From: Marivirga tractuosa DSM 4126
Lineage (GTDB): Bacteria; Bacteroidota; Bacteroidia; Cytophagales; Cyclobacteriaceae
Length of the DNA: 64,000 bases
Assembly (NCBI RefSeq): GCF_000183425.1
Contig: NC_014759.1
Coordinates: 3,627,001 to 3,691,000, forward strand
Direction of reading: 5' to 3'
Part shown: positions 7,554 to 16,145 of the stretch, piece by piece
Numbering within the stretch: position 1 is the stretch's first letter
How the letters are laid out: every line of letters starts with the position of its first letter
Notes under the pieces: model-generated
Database searches by the model: none
What the model was told of the DNA's origin: nothing
Seen by the model: only the letters and a program-made list of their open reading frames with translations
Position numbers and translations under genes: made by a program

Positions 7554-7594
7554 GAAATGGGTTTGCATTTGTGCTTACCCATTTCTTATTATTG
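7554..7594 (+). terminator. Hairpin between the oxygenase and synthase genes
   Basis: GAAATGGGT (7554-7562) pairs perfectly with ACCCATTTC (7577-7585). Inside, GCA pairs with TGC around a TTTG tetraloop. A U-rich stretch (TTATTATTGTT) follows. It could terminate the oxygenase transcript or act as a leader structure for the next gene. Confidence 0.5.
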
Positions 7595-7624
7595 TTACAA
7601 AGTACTAAACCAAAATTTTACAAA

Positions 7625-8977
7625 ATGTCATTTAAACCCACCAGCTCAAGGAAGCACTATCATCTTTTTGAAGAAGAGCAGATTGACCATATGTATTTTG
7701 ATATTTCTCCGGCAGGAGAAATAGATGCAAACAAATATTCATTATACAATTTTACGGGCGACCCAAAGCTGGAATATGCCGAGTGGGACAGTCGAATGGA
7801 TATGATGAACAGCTGGTTTTCTGATATGAAAGCAAATGAGCGTTTCTTATACGAGCGAGAATCAATTAATGGCTCCAAGGTGGTATCTAAAATAATTGAT
7901 CCTGTCACAAAAGAAGTAAGGGAAATGCTCAATTTTGCTTCTAATGACTATTTGAATTTAACTCAAGATCCCAGGATATTAGAAAAAGTAACAGCAATTG
8001 CCCCTTACTACGGAGCGGGAGCTGGAGGTGTGCCGCTATTAAGTGGTTCGATGAATATTATTAAGCAACTGCAGGAAAAGATTGCGGAAATGAAAGGAAT
8101 GGAACAGTCCATTGTCTACAGTTCTGGTTATGGGGCAAATATCGGTACTATTTCAGGGCTATTAGGGCATAGAGATGTGGCTATCTATGATATGTTTGCT
8201 CATGCAAGTCTTATAGACGGAAGTAAGGGTTCCAATAAAAAATTCTTTTCTCACAACGATCCTGCCTCATTGGAAAAGGTATTAAAAAACATTCAAAATA
8301 AGTACATCAACAAATTGGTGGTTGTGGATGGCGTATATTCAATGGATGGAGATATATGCAAGCTTCCTGAAATATTGGATATAGCTCACTACTATGGAGC
8401 ATGGGTTTTGGTAGATGAAGCTCATGCAACAGGTGTTATTGGCAAAACAGGTAAAGGCACTTTAGAGTATTTTGGATTGGAAGGCAAGGTAGATATCATT
8501 ACCGGAACATTGAGTAAAGCAGTGGGCTCTGTTGGTGGTTATGTTGCGGCCTCAAGCCGATTGATCAATTATTTAAAATATACTAGTAGATCCTATATGT
8601 TTTCAACTTCTCCTTTTATCGGGTCTGTGGTCTCTTCATTTGAAGCTTTGAATTTAATTTCAAGGCAAGAAGCAGGAATGGATAAGCTTTGGGAGAATAT
8701 TCGCTACGTGAAAGACAGATTGTTGAAGGCTGGATTTAACATAGGAAATGCTGAAACAGCTATTTTTCCAATCATAATTGGCGATGATAATAAGGTGAAG
8801 GAAATGACCTACCGCTTACATCAAAAAAATATTTTTGTCAATCCTGTACCTTATCCGGCAGTTCCTCGAAAGCTGACTCGTGTGAGGATGACGGTTACAG
8901 CAGGCTTTTCCATGGAGCAATTAGACTATACCTTAAACCAAATTGAAGAGATTGGCAAGGATTTGAACATTATTTAG
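7625..8977 (+). CDS. Alpha-oxoamine synthase family PLP enzyme (serine palmitoyltransferase / KBL / AONS type)
   Basis: 450 residues from the ATG at 7625. The frame extends upstream to a GTG (7571) that falls inside a hairpin, so it is not used as the start. Fold-type I PLP enzyme: FASNDYLNL, SSGYGANIG, AHASLIDGS, VDGVYSMDGD, VDEAHATGV, and the PLP lysine in TGTLSKAVGSVGGY (K298). These enzymes condense an amino acid with an acyl-CoA. In Bacteroidota, members with an N-terminal extension like the one here (about 60 residues before the core) often serve as serine palmitoyltransferase for sphingolipids. Glycine C-acetyltransferase and BioF are the alternatives. No biotin genes are nearby, which argues against BioF. 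Confidence 0.88.
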   Translation: MSFKPTSSRKHYHLFEEEQIDHMYFDISPAGEIDANKYSLYNFTGDPKLEYAEWDSRMDMMNSWFSDMKANERFLYERESINGSKVVSKIIDPVTKEVREMLNFASNDYLNLTQDPRILEKVTAIAPYYGAGAGGVPLLSGSMNIIKQLQEKIAEMKGMEQSIVYSSGYGANIGTISGLLGHRDVAIYDMFAHASLIDGSKGSNKKFFSHNDPASLEKVLKNIQNKYINKLVVVDGVYSMDGDICKLPEILDIAHYYGAWVLVDEAHATGVIGKTGKGTLEYFGLEGKVDIITGTLSKAVGSVGGYVAASSRLINYLKYTSRSYMFSTSPFIGSVVSSFEALNLISRQEAGMDKLWENIRYVKDRLLKAGFNIGNAETAIFPIIIGDDNKVKEMTYRLHQKNIFVNPVPYPAVPRKLTRVRMTVTAGFSMEQLDYTLNQIEEIGKDLNII

Positions 8978-8985
8978 CTTAGGAC

Positions 8986-9016
8986 AGCATAGCATTATAC
9001 GTTTTAATGCTATGCT
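8986..9016 (+). terminator. Stem-loop after the oxoamine synthase gene
   Basis: AGCATAGCATTA (8986-8997) and TAATGCTATGCT (9005-9016) form a perfect 12-bp stem with a 7-nt loop, about ten bases after the stop codon. The U-run after it is weak, so termination may be inefficient. Confidence 0.5.
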
Positions 9017-9246
9017 ATTGTAATATCTTCGGCATCGAAAAGCTTATGCAGATTCTGTCTTCCTATCAGTCTGAAATTTGTGCAATTGTACGCTTTTAGA
9101 TTTCGCAGATGTTCATAAACGTACAGTAGCTTTTTCATTTTTTATTAAAATCACCTTCTAAACCCAAAATTCACCATTTACAGAATATGGCACATTCCAT
9201 GCATCGAGTGTTAGCATGAACGCATCTATTAACTAAAGAACAAGAC

Positions 9247-11682
9247 ATGCAAACGCTTAAGAACATGGAAACTATTTTAGCTCTATTTACTTTAACACTT
9301 TTTTTAACATCATTTGCTCAAGCGCAAAACGGAATGATAAAAGGTGAATTGAAAGACAATCAGAATGCACCACTACCTTATAGTAATGTGGCGGTTTATC
9401 AATCTTCGGATTCAAGTTTACTAACTGGAAGCATCACAGATGCAGAGGGTAAATTCAAAATCAATGTAAAATATGGTGATTACTATTTAAAGATTTCAGC
9501 AGTAGGTTTTAGAACCTATCTCTCTAAAAGCATAACCGTGAACAGCAATAATCCGACAGTAGATTTTAATACCATAAAATTGCAAGAAGACATACAAGTC
9601 ATGGACGCAGTTGAAGTACAAGCTTTAAGACCTCAGGTAATAGTGGAGGCTGATAAAATGGTGGTTTCTGTAGAAGGAACTGCAATGGCTGCAGGAACAT
9701 CAGCCTTTGAGGTCTTAGAGAAATCACCAGGGGTATTTATTGATCAAGATGGAAACATCCAATTAAACGGTCGGCAGGGAGTGCAGATTATGATTGATGG
9801 ACGAAGATCATACTTATCAGCCACTGATTTGCAGAATATGCTTCAAGGAATGTCAGCAGATAACATTAAGAATATTGAAATCATCAATAATCCATCAGCA
9901 AAGTATGATGCAGAAGGAAATGCAGGGATAATTAATATCACTTTAAAGAAAAATAATATTCAGGGAATAAATGGAAATGTAAATGCTGGTTACCGTTATA
10001 ATGAAGTTCATAATTATAATGCAGGTGTTCAATTAAATCATAAAAAAGGTGATTGGAATTCATTCTTAAATGCAGATTTTTCGCAGCGAGGTCGAATAAG
10101 AGATGCTGACTTCTATCGAGAAATAAACCAAACGGATGGAACAAAAACTATTTTTGACCAAGATGCAAAAGAGGTAGTATTGAGACAAGTGCCAGCAATT
10201 AGAATTGGTACAGATTACGATATTAATGAAATGCAATCAATTGGGGTAATGTTCAATTTATACGGACAAGATCGTGAGGGTGATTTTGACATAAATTCGG
10301 ATCTCAATCAGTCAGGAGTAGATCAGTATGTGGAATCAGCCAATAATATGAGTACGCGATTCATGAATACTCAAGGAAACTTCCATTACACACAAAAGCT
10401 TGATACCAATGGAACGAAGTATTCGCTTGATTTTAATGTTGTAAAGCTGTTTAATACTGGAGGTGCAACTTTTACGAATTCCTATTATGTTGCGGGCACT
10501 GAGGAGCCTACATCGGTTGAAATGTTAGAAAATAATAACCCTTACAAATATGATATTTATTCTGGTCAATTTGACTATGAAGGTAAATTATGGGGGCAGA
10601 AAATTGAAAGTGGATTAAAGGCAAGTCAAGTAACTTCAGATAATGATCTTGAATTTTATATAGTTGAGGGTAGTGATAAGTCTTTGGATGATAACCGTTC
10701 CAACCATTTTATTTATACAGAACAGATTATGGCTGCATATACCAGTTTCTCGGGCCAATTATCTGAGAAGGTGTCTTATAAAGCAGGTTTAAGAGCAGAA
10801 CAAACCTTCTCTTTAGGTAAATCTTTAACATTAGACACTGAGACAGAAAGGAATTATTTTAATCTATTTCCAAGCTTTTTCTTGCAGCATAATGTAGGTA
10901 AAAATTACCAAGTTAATTATAACTATAGCAGAAGAATTGATAGACCTAACTATGATAATTTGAATCCGTTTATTCTGTACTTAGATCCTTACACTTGGGC
11001 GCAGGGTAATCCTTATTTAAAACCGCAAATGACTCACTCTATGAGTATAACTCAAACGTTTATGCGGCAGTTTAATTTGGTATTAAATTATGGATACACC
11101 ACAGACTTTATAGCCGAAATACCACTTCAAAATCCTGAAGATGGTACCACAGTATTCAAACAAAGTAATTTGGAAAGTCAAGAAAATTATTCTGCAACAG
11201 CTGTTATACCCTTTCAACCAGCAAAATGGTGGTCAATAAATGGAAATGTAACTGTATTTTATCAGGATTTTACAACTGAGGTGTTTAACAATCGAGTAGA
11301 AAATGAAGCTACTTCAGCTATGGTAAGAGCCAATAACACTTTCATGCTCCCTAAAGATTTTAGGGTAGAACTTAATGGAGACTATAGATCCAATACAGTT
11401 TGGGGCGTTTATGAAATCAAAGCACAATGGGGTTTAGATTTTGGCATCAAAAAAAGCTTTATGGATAAAAAGTTAGAAGCTTCTGTGAATTTTAATGATG
11501 TTTTTAGAACAAGAAGGTTTCAGGGATCTGCAAATATAAATGGAAATGTAAATGAACTCAGTCAATACTTCGGACAGCAAAGTGTCGGATTTTCATTAAG
11601 ATATAGATTTAGTAAAGGAGAGGAATTCAAAGCCCGTCAACGAAATACCAATTTGGAAGAGTTGAATAGGGCAGGAGGATAA
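9247..11682 (+). CDS. TonB-dependent receptor / outer-membrane beta-barrel family protein
   Basis: 811 residues. A signal peptide (hydrophobic ILALFTLTLFLTSFAQAQ) follows the ATG. An ATG seven codons in (9268) is an alternative start. Domains in order: carboxypeptidase-regulatory-like beta-sandwich (GMIKGELKDNQNAPLPYSNV, about 28-110), plug domain (EVLEKSPGVFIDQDGNIQLNGRQGVQIMIDG, about 155-235), and a large C-terminal barrel. The plug with GVQIMIDGRRSY and KYDAEGNAGIINI is typical of the OMP_b-brl_3 group. It is an outer-membrane protein, probably for uptake, with unknown substrate. It is followed by its own terminator and stands alone. Confidence 0.9.
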   Translation: MQTLKNMETILALFTLTLFLTSFAQAQNGMIKGELKDNQNAPLPYSNVAVYQSSDSSLLTGSITDAEGKFKINVKYGDYYLKISAVGFRTYLSKSITVNSNNPTVDFNTIKLQEDIQVMDAVEVQALRPQVIVEADKMVVSVEGTAMAAGTSAFEVLEKSPGVFIDQDGNIQLNGRQGVQIMIDGRRSYLSATDLQNMLQGMSADNIKNIEIINNPSAKYDAEGNAGIINITLKKNNIQGINGNVNAGYRYNEVHNYNAGVQLNHKKGDWNSFLNADFSQRGRIRDADFYREINQTDGTKTIFDQDAKEVVLRQVPAIRIGTDYDINEMQSIGVMFNLYGQDREGDFDINSDLNQSGVDQYVESANNMSTRFMNTQGNFHYTQKLDTNGTKYSLDFNVVKLFNTGGATFTNSYYVAGTEEPTSVEMLENNNPYKYDIYSGQFDYEGKLWGQKIESGLKASQVTSDNDLEFYIVEGSDKSLDDNRSNHFIYTEQIMAAYTSFSGQLSEKVSYKAGLRAEQTFSLGKSLTLDTETERNYFNLFPSFFLQHNVGKNYQVNYNYSRRIDRPNYDNLNPFILYLDPYTWAQGNPYLKPQMTHSMSITQTFMRQFNLVLNYGYTTDFIAEIPLQNPEDGTTVFKQSNLESQENYSATAVIPFQPAKWWSINGNVTVFYQDFTTEVFNNRVENEATSAMVRANNTFMLPKDFRVELNGDYRSNTVWGVYEIKAQWGLDFGIKKSFMDKKLEASVNFNDVFRTRRFQGSANINGNVNELSQYFGQQSVGFSLRYRFSKGEEFKARQRNTNLEELNRAGG

Positions 11683-11717
11683 TATCCAGTTTAGGTTAAC
11701 AATAATTACTGGGTAAC

Positions 11718-11743
11718 GGCAGTCTGTAAGGGCTGCCTTTTTT
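11718..11743 (+). terminator. Intrinsic terminator after the TonB receptor gene
   Basis: GGCAGTC (11718-11724) pairs with GGCTGCC (11731-11737), with one G-T pair, and is followed by TTTTTT. Confidence 0.75.
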
Positions 11744-11846
11744 GTGTTTTAATTCTGAACAGAATTATTTTCTTTTTCGTAATGATAAACGGCACAATAT
11801 ATGTCGTAAAAAAGCATTAAATAATTATTTGATAAAGAGAAGAAAT

Positions 11847-13289
11847 ATGAACCAATATTTGAAAACTACACTAAGTGCATTCTCAGGAGCGATTTTGGGT
11901 GCTTTACTAATATTTTACCTAACTGATAGTAAGCAGGAGATGATAATGGAAGATTCTGCCATCTCAACTCCCGTAAGAAATGTAGTATTTGAAAAGCGCG
12001 AAGATAATAGCAAAGCAACAGGCTCAATACCTGAGGTTGATTTTGTGGAAGCTTCGAAAAATAGCCGTGAAAGTGTTGTTTATATCAAAACAGTTTCAGA
12101 AGCCTATGGAAGAAGTTCTTGGTTGGATTTATGGCTCGGTGGAGGAGGTAGTATGCAGCAAGTAGGCTCTGGTTCGGGTGTTATTTTTAGATCTGACGGA
12201 TATATCATTACGAATAATCATGTAATTGAAGGAGCAGATGATATTGAAGTAGTGAGGAAAAAGAAAACCTACAAAGCAAGTTTAGTAGGAAGAGATCCTT
12301 CCACTGATTTAGCAGTATTGAAAATAGACGAAAAAAATCTACCAGCTATTGCCATAGGATCTTCTAAAGATTTGCAAGTAGGTTCTTGGGTGTTAGCTGT
12401 TGGGAATCCTTTTAACTTAACTTCAACAGTAACAGCTGGAATCGTCAGTGCTAAAGGTAGAGAATTGAATATTTTGAAAAGTAATTTCCCGATAGAATCT
12501 TTTATTCAAACCGATGCTGCTATCAACCCTGGGAATAGCGGTGGGGCATTAGTTAACCCTCAAGGGGAGCTAGTGGGGATTAATACAGCTATTCTATCAA
12601 GAACAGGTTCATATGCAGGTTATGGGTTTGCAGTACCAATTGATATAGCCAAAAAAATTGCTTCGGATATCATTGAATATGGAATGGTTCAAAAAGCTTT
12701 TCTGGGGGCAGAGGTTTCAAGTCTTAGTCCAGAAATAGCAGATAAATTGGAAACCGACAATTTAGATGGCGTAGTGGTAAGCTACATCCAAGAGAAAGGT
12801 GCTGCTGATAAAGTAAATCTTCAAAAAGGTGATATTATCCGTGAATTTAATGGGGAAGATATCAGTACTCATGCTGAATTTGAAGAAAAACTTAGCATGT
12901 TATCTCCTGGCGATAAATTGTATTTGACCGTGGAGCGTAAAGGTAAAAATCTTCAGAAAGAGTTGATTTTAACTAATAGCGAGAATACAACTGAATTATT
13001 GAAAAGGGATGTCTATTTCTCAAAGTCACTAGGAGCTGAATTTGAAAGTGTTCCGCTGGTTGAAAGAAATTTATTAGATATCAAAAGTGGGGTAAGAGTA
13101 GTGGATGTGAAAAACGGGTTTTTTAAACGACTCAATATTGATGAAGGCTTTATTATAACTGACATCAATGGAAATCAAGTAAACAGCCCAAAGGAATTAT
13201 CTAATATTTTAGAATCAATAAAGGGCAAAGTAGTTGTGCGGGGTGTGAATAAAAAAGGAGTGAAAGGATATTACTCCTATTATTTTTAA
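11847..13289 (+). CDS. degP: HtrA/DegP-family periplasmic serine protease
   Basis: 480 residues from the ATG at 11847. The open frame upstream begins at a TTG inside the previous terminator, so it is rejected. An N-terminal membrane anchor or signal (TLSAFSGAILGALLIFYL) is followed by a trypsin-like domain with His125 (TNNHVIEG), Asp154 (STDLAVL) and Ser231 (NPGNSGGALV). One full PDZ domain (about 275-370) and a second shorter C-terminal PDZ region follow. It degrades or refolds misfolded envelope proteins in the periplasm. It converges with the nuclease gene on a shared terminator hairpin. Confidence 0.93.
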   Translation: MNQYLKTTLSAFSGAILGALLIFYLTDSKQEMIMEDSAISTPVRNVVFEKREDNSKATGSIPEVDFVEASKNSRESVVYIKTVSEAYGRSSWLDLWLGGGGSMQQVGSGSGVIFRSDGYIITNNHVIEGADDIEVVRKKKTYKASLVGRDPSTDLAVLKIDEKNLPAIAIGSSKDLQVGSWVLAVGNPFNLTSTVTAGIVSAKGRELNILKSNFPIESFIQTDAAINPGNSGGALVNPQGELVGINTAILSRTGSYAGYGFAVPIDIAKKIASDIIEYGMVQKAFLGAEVSSLSPEIADKLETDNLDGVVVSYIQEKGAADKVNLQKGDIIREFNGEDISTHAEFEEKLSMLSPGDKLYLTVERKGKNLQKELILTNSENTTELLKRDVYFSKSLGAEFESVPLVERNLLDIKSGVRVVDVKNGFFKRLNIDEGFIITDINGNQVNSPKELSNILESIKGKVVVRGVNKKGVKGYYSYYF

Positions 13290-13309
13290 GAAAGTATTAA
13301 ACTAGTTTG

Positions 13310-13349
13310 GAAGGTATCAATTCTTTTGACTTGATGCCTTCTTAATTTT
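13310..13349. terminator. Bidirectional hairpin between degP and the nuclease gene
   Basis: GAAGGTATCAA (13310-13320) pairs with TTGATGCCTTC (13331-13341) with one wobble and a 10-nt loop. T-rich sequence follows on the plus side. The nuclease stop codon (13342-13344) directly adjoins the stem. Confidence 0.55.
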
Positions 13350-14325
13350 CAACCCCACTTTCGTGTCGCCTCAATTTGTTGCTTTGTGAGTTAGTAATAA
13401 ATTCATCTCTACTAAAAATAGGGCGTTCATCAATCAAAAGATCCAAATCAGGCTGACCTGCATTCACCCATGCAGTGTACCAAAAATCCCCTACCATTTT
13501 GATGGAGTTTCTCATTCTTCTTTCTACTTGACCACTGAGCATTTTATGGTAGGCTTTGGAAAAATTTCTAGAATAAACTTTCACATTGACATTTCCTCTC
13601 AATTCAGAACTGTATTTTGTGTCGTCATCCATCTTTTTAGTTAATTTCTTTTCGAAGCTGAATACAGAATCTAGTGCTAAATGAGCTTCTTTCACCGCAT
13701 CCCAAATTGCTATTTGTGTATTTTCAACATATTCTGCCTTGCCAACGAAAAAATCATAATCCTCCGAATAAAGCTCAGGAAGACGAGACTCCCAGAAGCC
13801 ATGAATTCCATACTGATCAGTTAATTGTCCATTGTAATTTTCAGTAGTATGTAAAGGAACATTAGCATCGCCTATGTAATGCCCTAGGTCAGCGGAGTAG
13901 CGTAAAATATCTTCGGCATTGTTTTCCTTGAAAGCTTCTGTTAACTGATAGGTCACAAAATGGACGTGCCAAGGGACTATGCCATAAGCTTGTAATGTGT
14001 CTTCAGTATATTTTTCAATGGCATCATTCCAGTATCGAGGCATTTTATAAACCGCACTATCTCCATAAACATCTAAATCTATATAGTGCCTAGGAGCTTC
14101 GTAATCCACAGCATATCTTCTTTTATCTGGGTTTACTGCATTTTCTGTTATGTATTGAATATGATGTTTGTAAAATGTAGTCATTTCAGGAGGTAGTGTA
14201 AAAACTGCCAAGCGATTAATTTTTTGATGAGCAAAGAAACCCCAGCTTGGCTTTCTATTGAAGGTAAAAGAAGCTATAATTTGCACTAAAACAGCAGCTA
14301 GCAATATTAGGGGGGCTCGTTTCAT
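13342..14325 (-). CDS. S1/P1-nuclease or zinc-dependent phospholipase C-like protein
   Basis: 327 residues with a signal peptide (RAPLILLAAVLVQIIASFTF). The mature N-terminus starts at WGFFAHQKINRLAVF, the Trp/His start expected of this zinc-hydrolase superfamily. Zinc-ligand motifs follow: RHYIDLD, PWHVHF, LGHYIGDANVPLHTTENYNG and GIHGFWESRLPEL. The family comprises secreted P1-type nucleases and phospholipase C. I cannot tell which substrate applies. Probably periplasmic or surface located. It is convergent with degP. Confidence 0.85.
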   Translation of the reverse strand: MKRAPLILLAAVLVQIIASFTFNRKPSWGFFAHQKINRLAVFTLPPEMTTFYKHHIQYITENAVNPDKRRYAVDYEAPRHYIDLDVYGDSAVYKMPRYWNDAIEKYTEDTLQAYGIVPWHVHFVTYQLTEAFKENNAEDILRYSADLGHYIGDANVPLHTTENYNGQLTDQYGIHGFWESRLPELYSEDYDFFVGKAEYVENTQIAIWDAVKEAHLALDSVFSFEKKLTKKMDDDTKYSSELRGNVNVKVYSRNFSKAYHKMLSGQVERRMRNSIKMVGDFWYTAWVNAGQPDLDLLIDERPIFSRDEFITNSQSNKLRRHESGVEN

Positions 14326-14513
14326 TTGATGGTTTTGGCTAATTAAACTTCTAAAGTATAAATTGTAGTTGTAAAAACCATAGAACAGAATTCAATTCAA
14401 TAGGTGAGTTTTCAATAATTAAGCGTATTTTTGTAAATCTTATTAAGTGAAAGCTTGCTGATTATTAATAATTAGCATTATTTTCAAAATAAATAATGAT
14501 AAAAACGATTAGA

Positions 14514-14546
14514 CTTTGTTTAGTAAAACAAATTCTTTTAAATTTG
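14514..14546 (+). promoter_or_regulatory. Bacteroidota-type promoter of rpsT
   Basis: TTTG (14514-14517) and TAAATTTG (14539-14546) with a 21-bp spacer match the -33/-7 consensus TTTG / TAnnTTTG. The ATG of rpsT is 45 bp downstream. Confidence 0.75.
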
Positions 14547-14591
14547 CAGTCCTTAAAAAGAAAGCAAGAATTTCAATAGACATAAATCAAT

Positions 14592-14846
14592 ATGGCAAAT
14601 CACAAGTCAGCATTAAAAAGAATTCGCTCAAGTGCGGCAAGACGTTTGAGAAACAGATATCAGGCTAAAACTACGAGAACTTATATCCGTAGATTGAGAG
14701 CTACAGAAGACAAAGCGCAAGCTGAGGAATTGTTGAAAACTGTAACTTCAATGTTGGACAGATTGGCGAAAAAGAACATTATCCACAAGAAAAAAGCGGA
14801 TAATAACAAATCTAAATTAGCAAAGCACGTAGCTAAATTAGCTTAA
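14592..14846 (+). CDS. rpsT: 30S ribosomal protein S20
   Basis: 84 residues, the normal size, starting MANHKSALKRIRSSAARRLRN and strongly basic and helical. It binds 16S rRNA early in small-subunit assembly. The family start MANxKSAxKRIR is unambiguous. It is a single-gene unit with a clear -33/-7 promoter upstream and a strong terminator downstream. Confidence 0.97.
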   Translation: MANHKSALKRIRSSAARRLRNRYQAKTTRTYIRRLRATEDKAQAEELLKTVTSMLDRLAKKNIIHKKKADNNKSKLAKHVAKLA

Positions 14847-14870
14847 GAATTTTTAAGATTTTTATCTTAA

Positions 14871-14899
14871 GCCTCAACTCCATCAGTTGAGGCTTTTTT
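14871..14899 (+). terminator. Intrinsic terminator of rpsT
   Basis: GCCTCAACT (14871-14879) and AGTTGAGGC (14885-14893) form a perfect 9-bp stem with a 5-nt loop, followed by TTTTTT. Confidence 0.92.
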
Positions 14900-15055
14900 A
14901 GTTTGTGCTATTTTAATACTTTTGGGCTTGTTAGATGAACTATAAGATAAGACTGCAAGTGAAATTGTGTTCTTATTTTGCCTATTAGGTGAGTACTTGT
15001 AAAACACTAAGTATTCCATAATAGCTATGATAAGTTTCAACCTTAATCAACCCAA

Positions 15056-15760
15056 ATGAAAAATGAACATTACGCTGCCGTTTCTAGTATAAAAAGCTGG
15101 GCAGAAGCCGACAGACCTAGAGAAAAATTGTTGAATCATGGGCGATCTGTTTTATCAGATGCAGAATTAATAGCGATCTTAATTGGTTCTGGCACTCAAT
15201 CTTTATCAGCCATAGATGTAGGAAAAAATATTTTATCTGAGGTCAGTAATGATTTAAACCATCTGGCAAAATTCTCTGTAAAGGAATTAATGAAGTTCAG
15301 AGGAATAGGGCAGGCTAAAGCGGTTTCAATTATTGCCGCCTTAGAGCTTGGTAGAAGAAGGAAAGAGTCGGCTGTTCAGGAAAAGCCAAAGATAGTTGCT
15401 TCTCAAGATGCTTTTGATTTATTGAAATCTGTATTGCTTGATTTACATCACGAAGAATTTTGGGTGATCATGATGAATAGAGCAAATAGGGTAATTCGGA
15501 TGAAGAGGATCAGCAGTGGAGGAATTTCGGGTACAGTGGCGGACGTAAAAATTATTTTTAAGGAGGCTATAGATCAAATGGCTTCCGCTTTGATATTGGC
15601 TCATAACCATCCTTCCGGAAATCGCAACCCTAGTGAGCAAGATGTTCGTTTAACCAGAAAAATGAAAGAAAGTGGTCAATTACTGGATATTCCAGTGTTG
15701 GATCATATTATCTTTGCAGAAGATAAATATTACAGCTTTGCAGATGAAGCAATGCTTTAA
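15056..15760 (+). CDS. radC: RadC-family (JAB/MPN) protein
   Basis: 234 residues. The N-terminal helix-hairpin-helix-like region (LMKFRGIGQAKAVSIIAALELGRR, about 82-105) precedes the MPN/JAMM domain with the metal motif HNHPSGNRNPSEQD (about residues 182-195). RadC proteins were linked to DNA repair by early genetics, but the true activity is uncertain. Full length with all metal ligands. A small hypothetical gene follows 16 bp later in the same direction. Confidence 0.92.
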   Translation: MKNEHYAAVSSIKSWAEADRPREKLLNHGRSVLSDAELIAILIGSGTQSLSAIDVGKNILSEVSNDLNHLAKFSVKELMKFRGIGQAKAVSIIAALELGRRRKESAVQEKPKIVASQDAFDLLKSVLLDLHHEEFWVIMMNRANRVIRMKRISSGGISGTVADVKIIFKEAIDQMASALILAHNHPSGNRNPSEQDVRLTRKMKESGQLLDIPVLDHIIFAEDKYYSFADEAML

Positions 15761-15776
15761 AATTGATGATTAGATT

Positions 15777-16145
15777 ATGGATAATAACCCCGAATTAAGC
15801 GGAAAATATTTAGGGACAATAACCGAAGATTTTGTTGCCATTTCAGATACCCTGAAGGAGGCGTCTTATGCTGTGCGTAAGCGTGGCTTTTCAGAGTACC
15901 CAATATTCCCTATTTGTAAAACCGAACAACCAATAGGTCAGGTATTAATTGGAGCAGGTGAGCTAAACCTGACTTGGAATTATTTCATAACTTATTTGGA
16001 TGAGTTCGTGCAAAGAAAGATAGTCGATGAAGACAAAGTGGAAGAATTTAAAGAAGCCTATAAAAATCCGGACGAATTTTGTTGCTTGTTTGTAATCGAT
16101 ACAGATATGACAAGTTTTGTTTATGTGCCTTATCCAGAGGATTGA
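15777..16145 (+). CDS. Conserved-looking hypothetical protein
   Basis: 122 residues, acidic, no signal peptide or membrane segment. It has a compact mixed alpha/beta pattern with KYLGTITEDFVAISDTLKEA at the start and FCCLFVIDTDMTSFVYVPYPED at the end. I do not recognise the family. It follows radC by 16 bp and may be co-transcribed. Its last 16 bases overlap the 3' end of the convergent PAS-domain gene. Confidence 0.78.
   Translation: MDNNPELSGKYLGTITEDFVAISDTLKEASYAVRKRGFSEYPIFPICKTEQPIGQVLIGAGELNLTWNYFITYLDEFVQRKIVDEDKVEEFKEAYKNPDEFCCLFVIDTDMTSFVYVPYPED

Noticed and set aside
11742..11846. 35-residue N-terminal extension of the HtrA protein
   Set aside because: It would start at TTG inside the T-run of the preceding terminator and put a charged stretch before the signal sequence.
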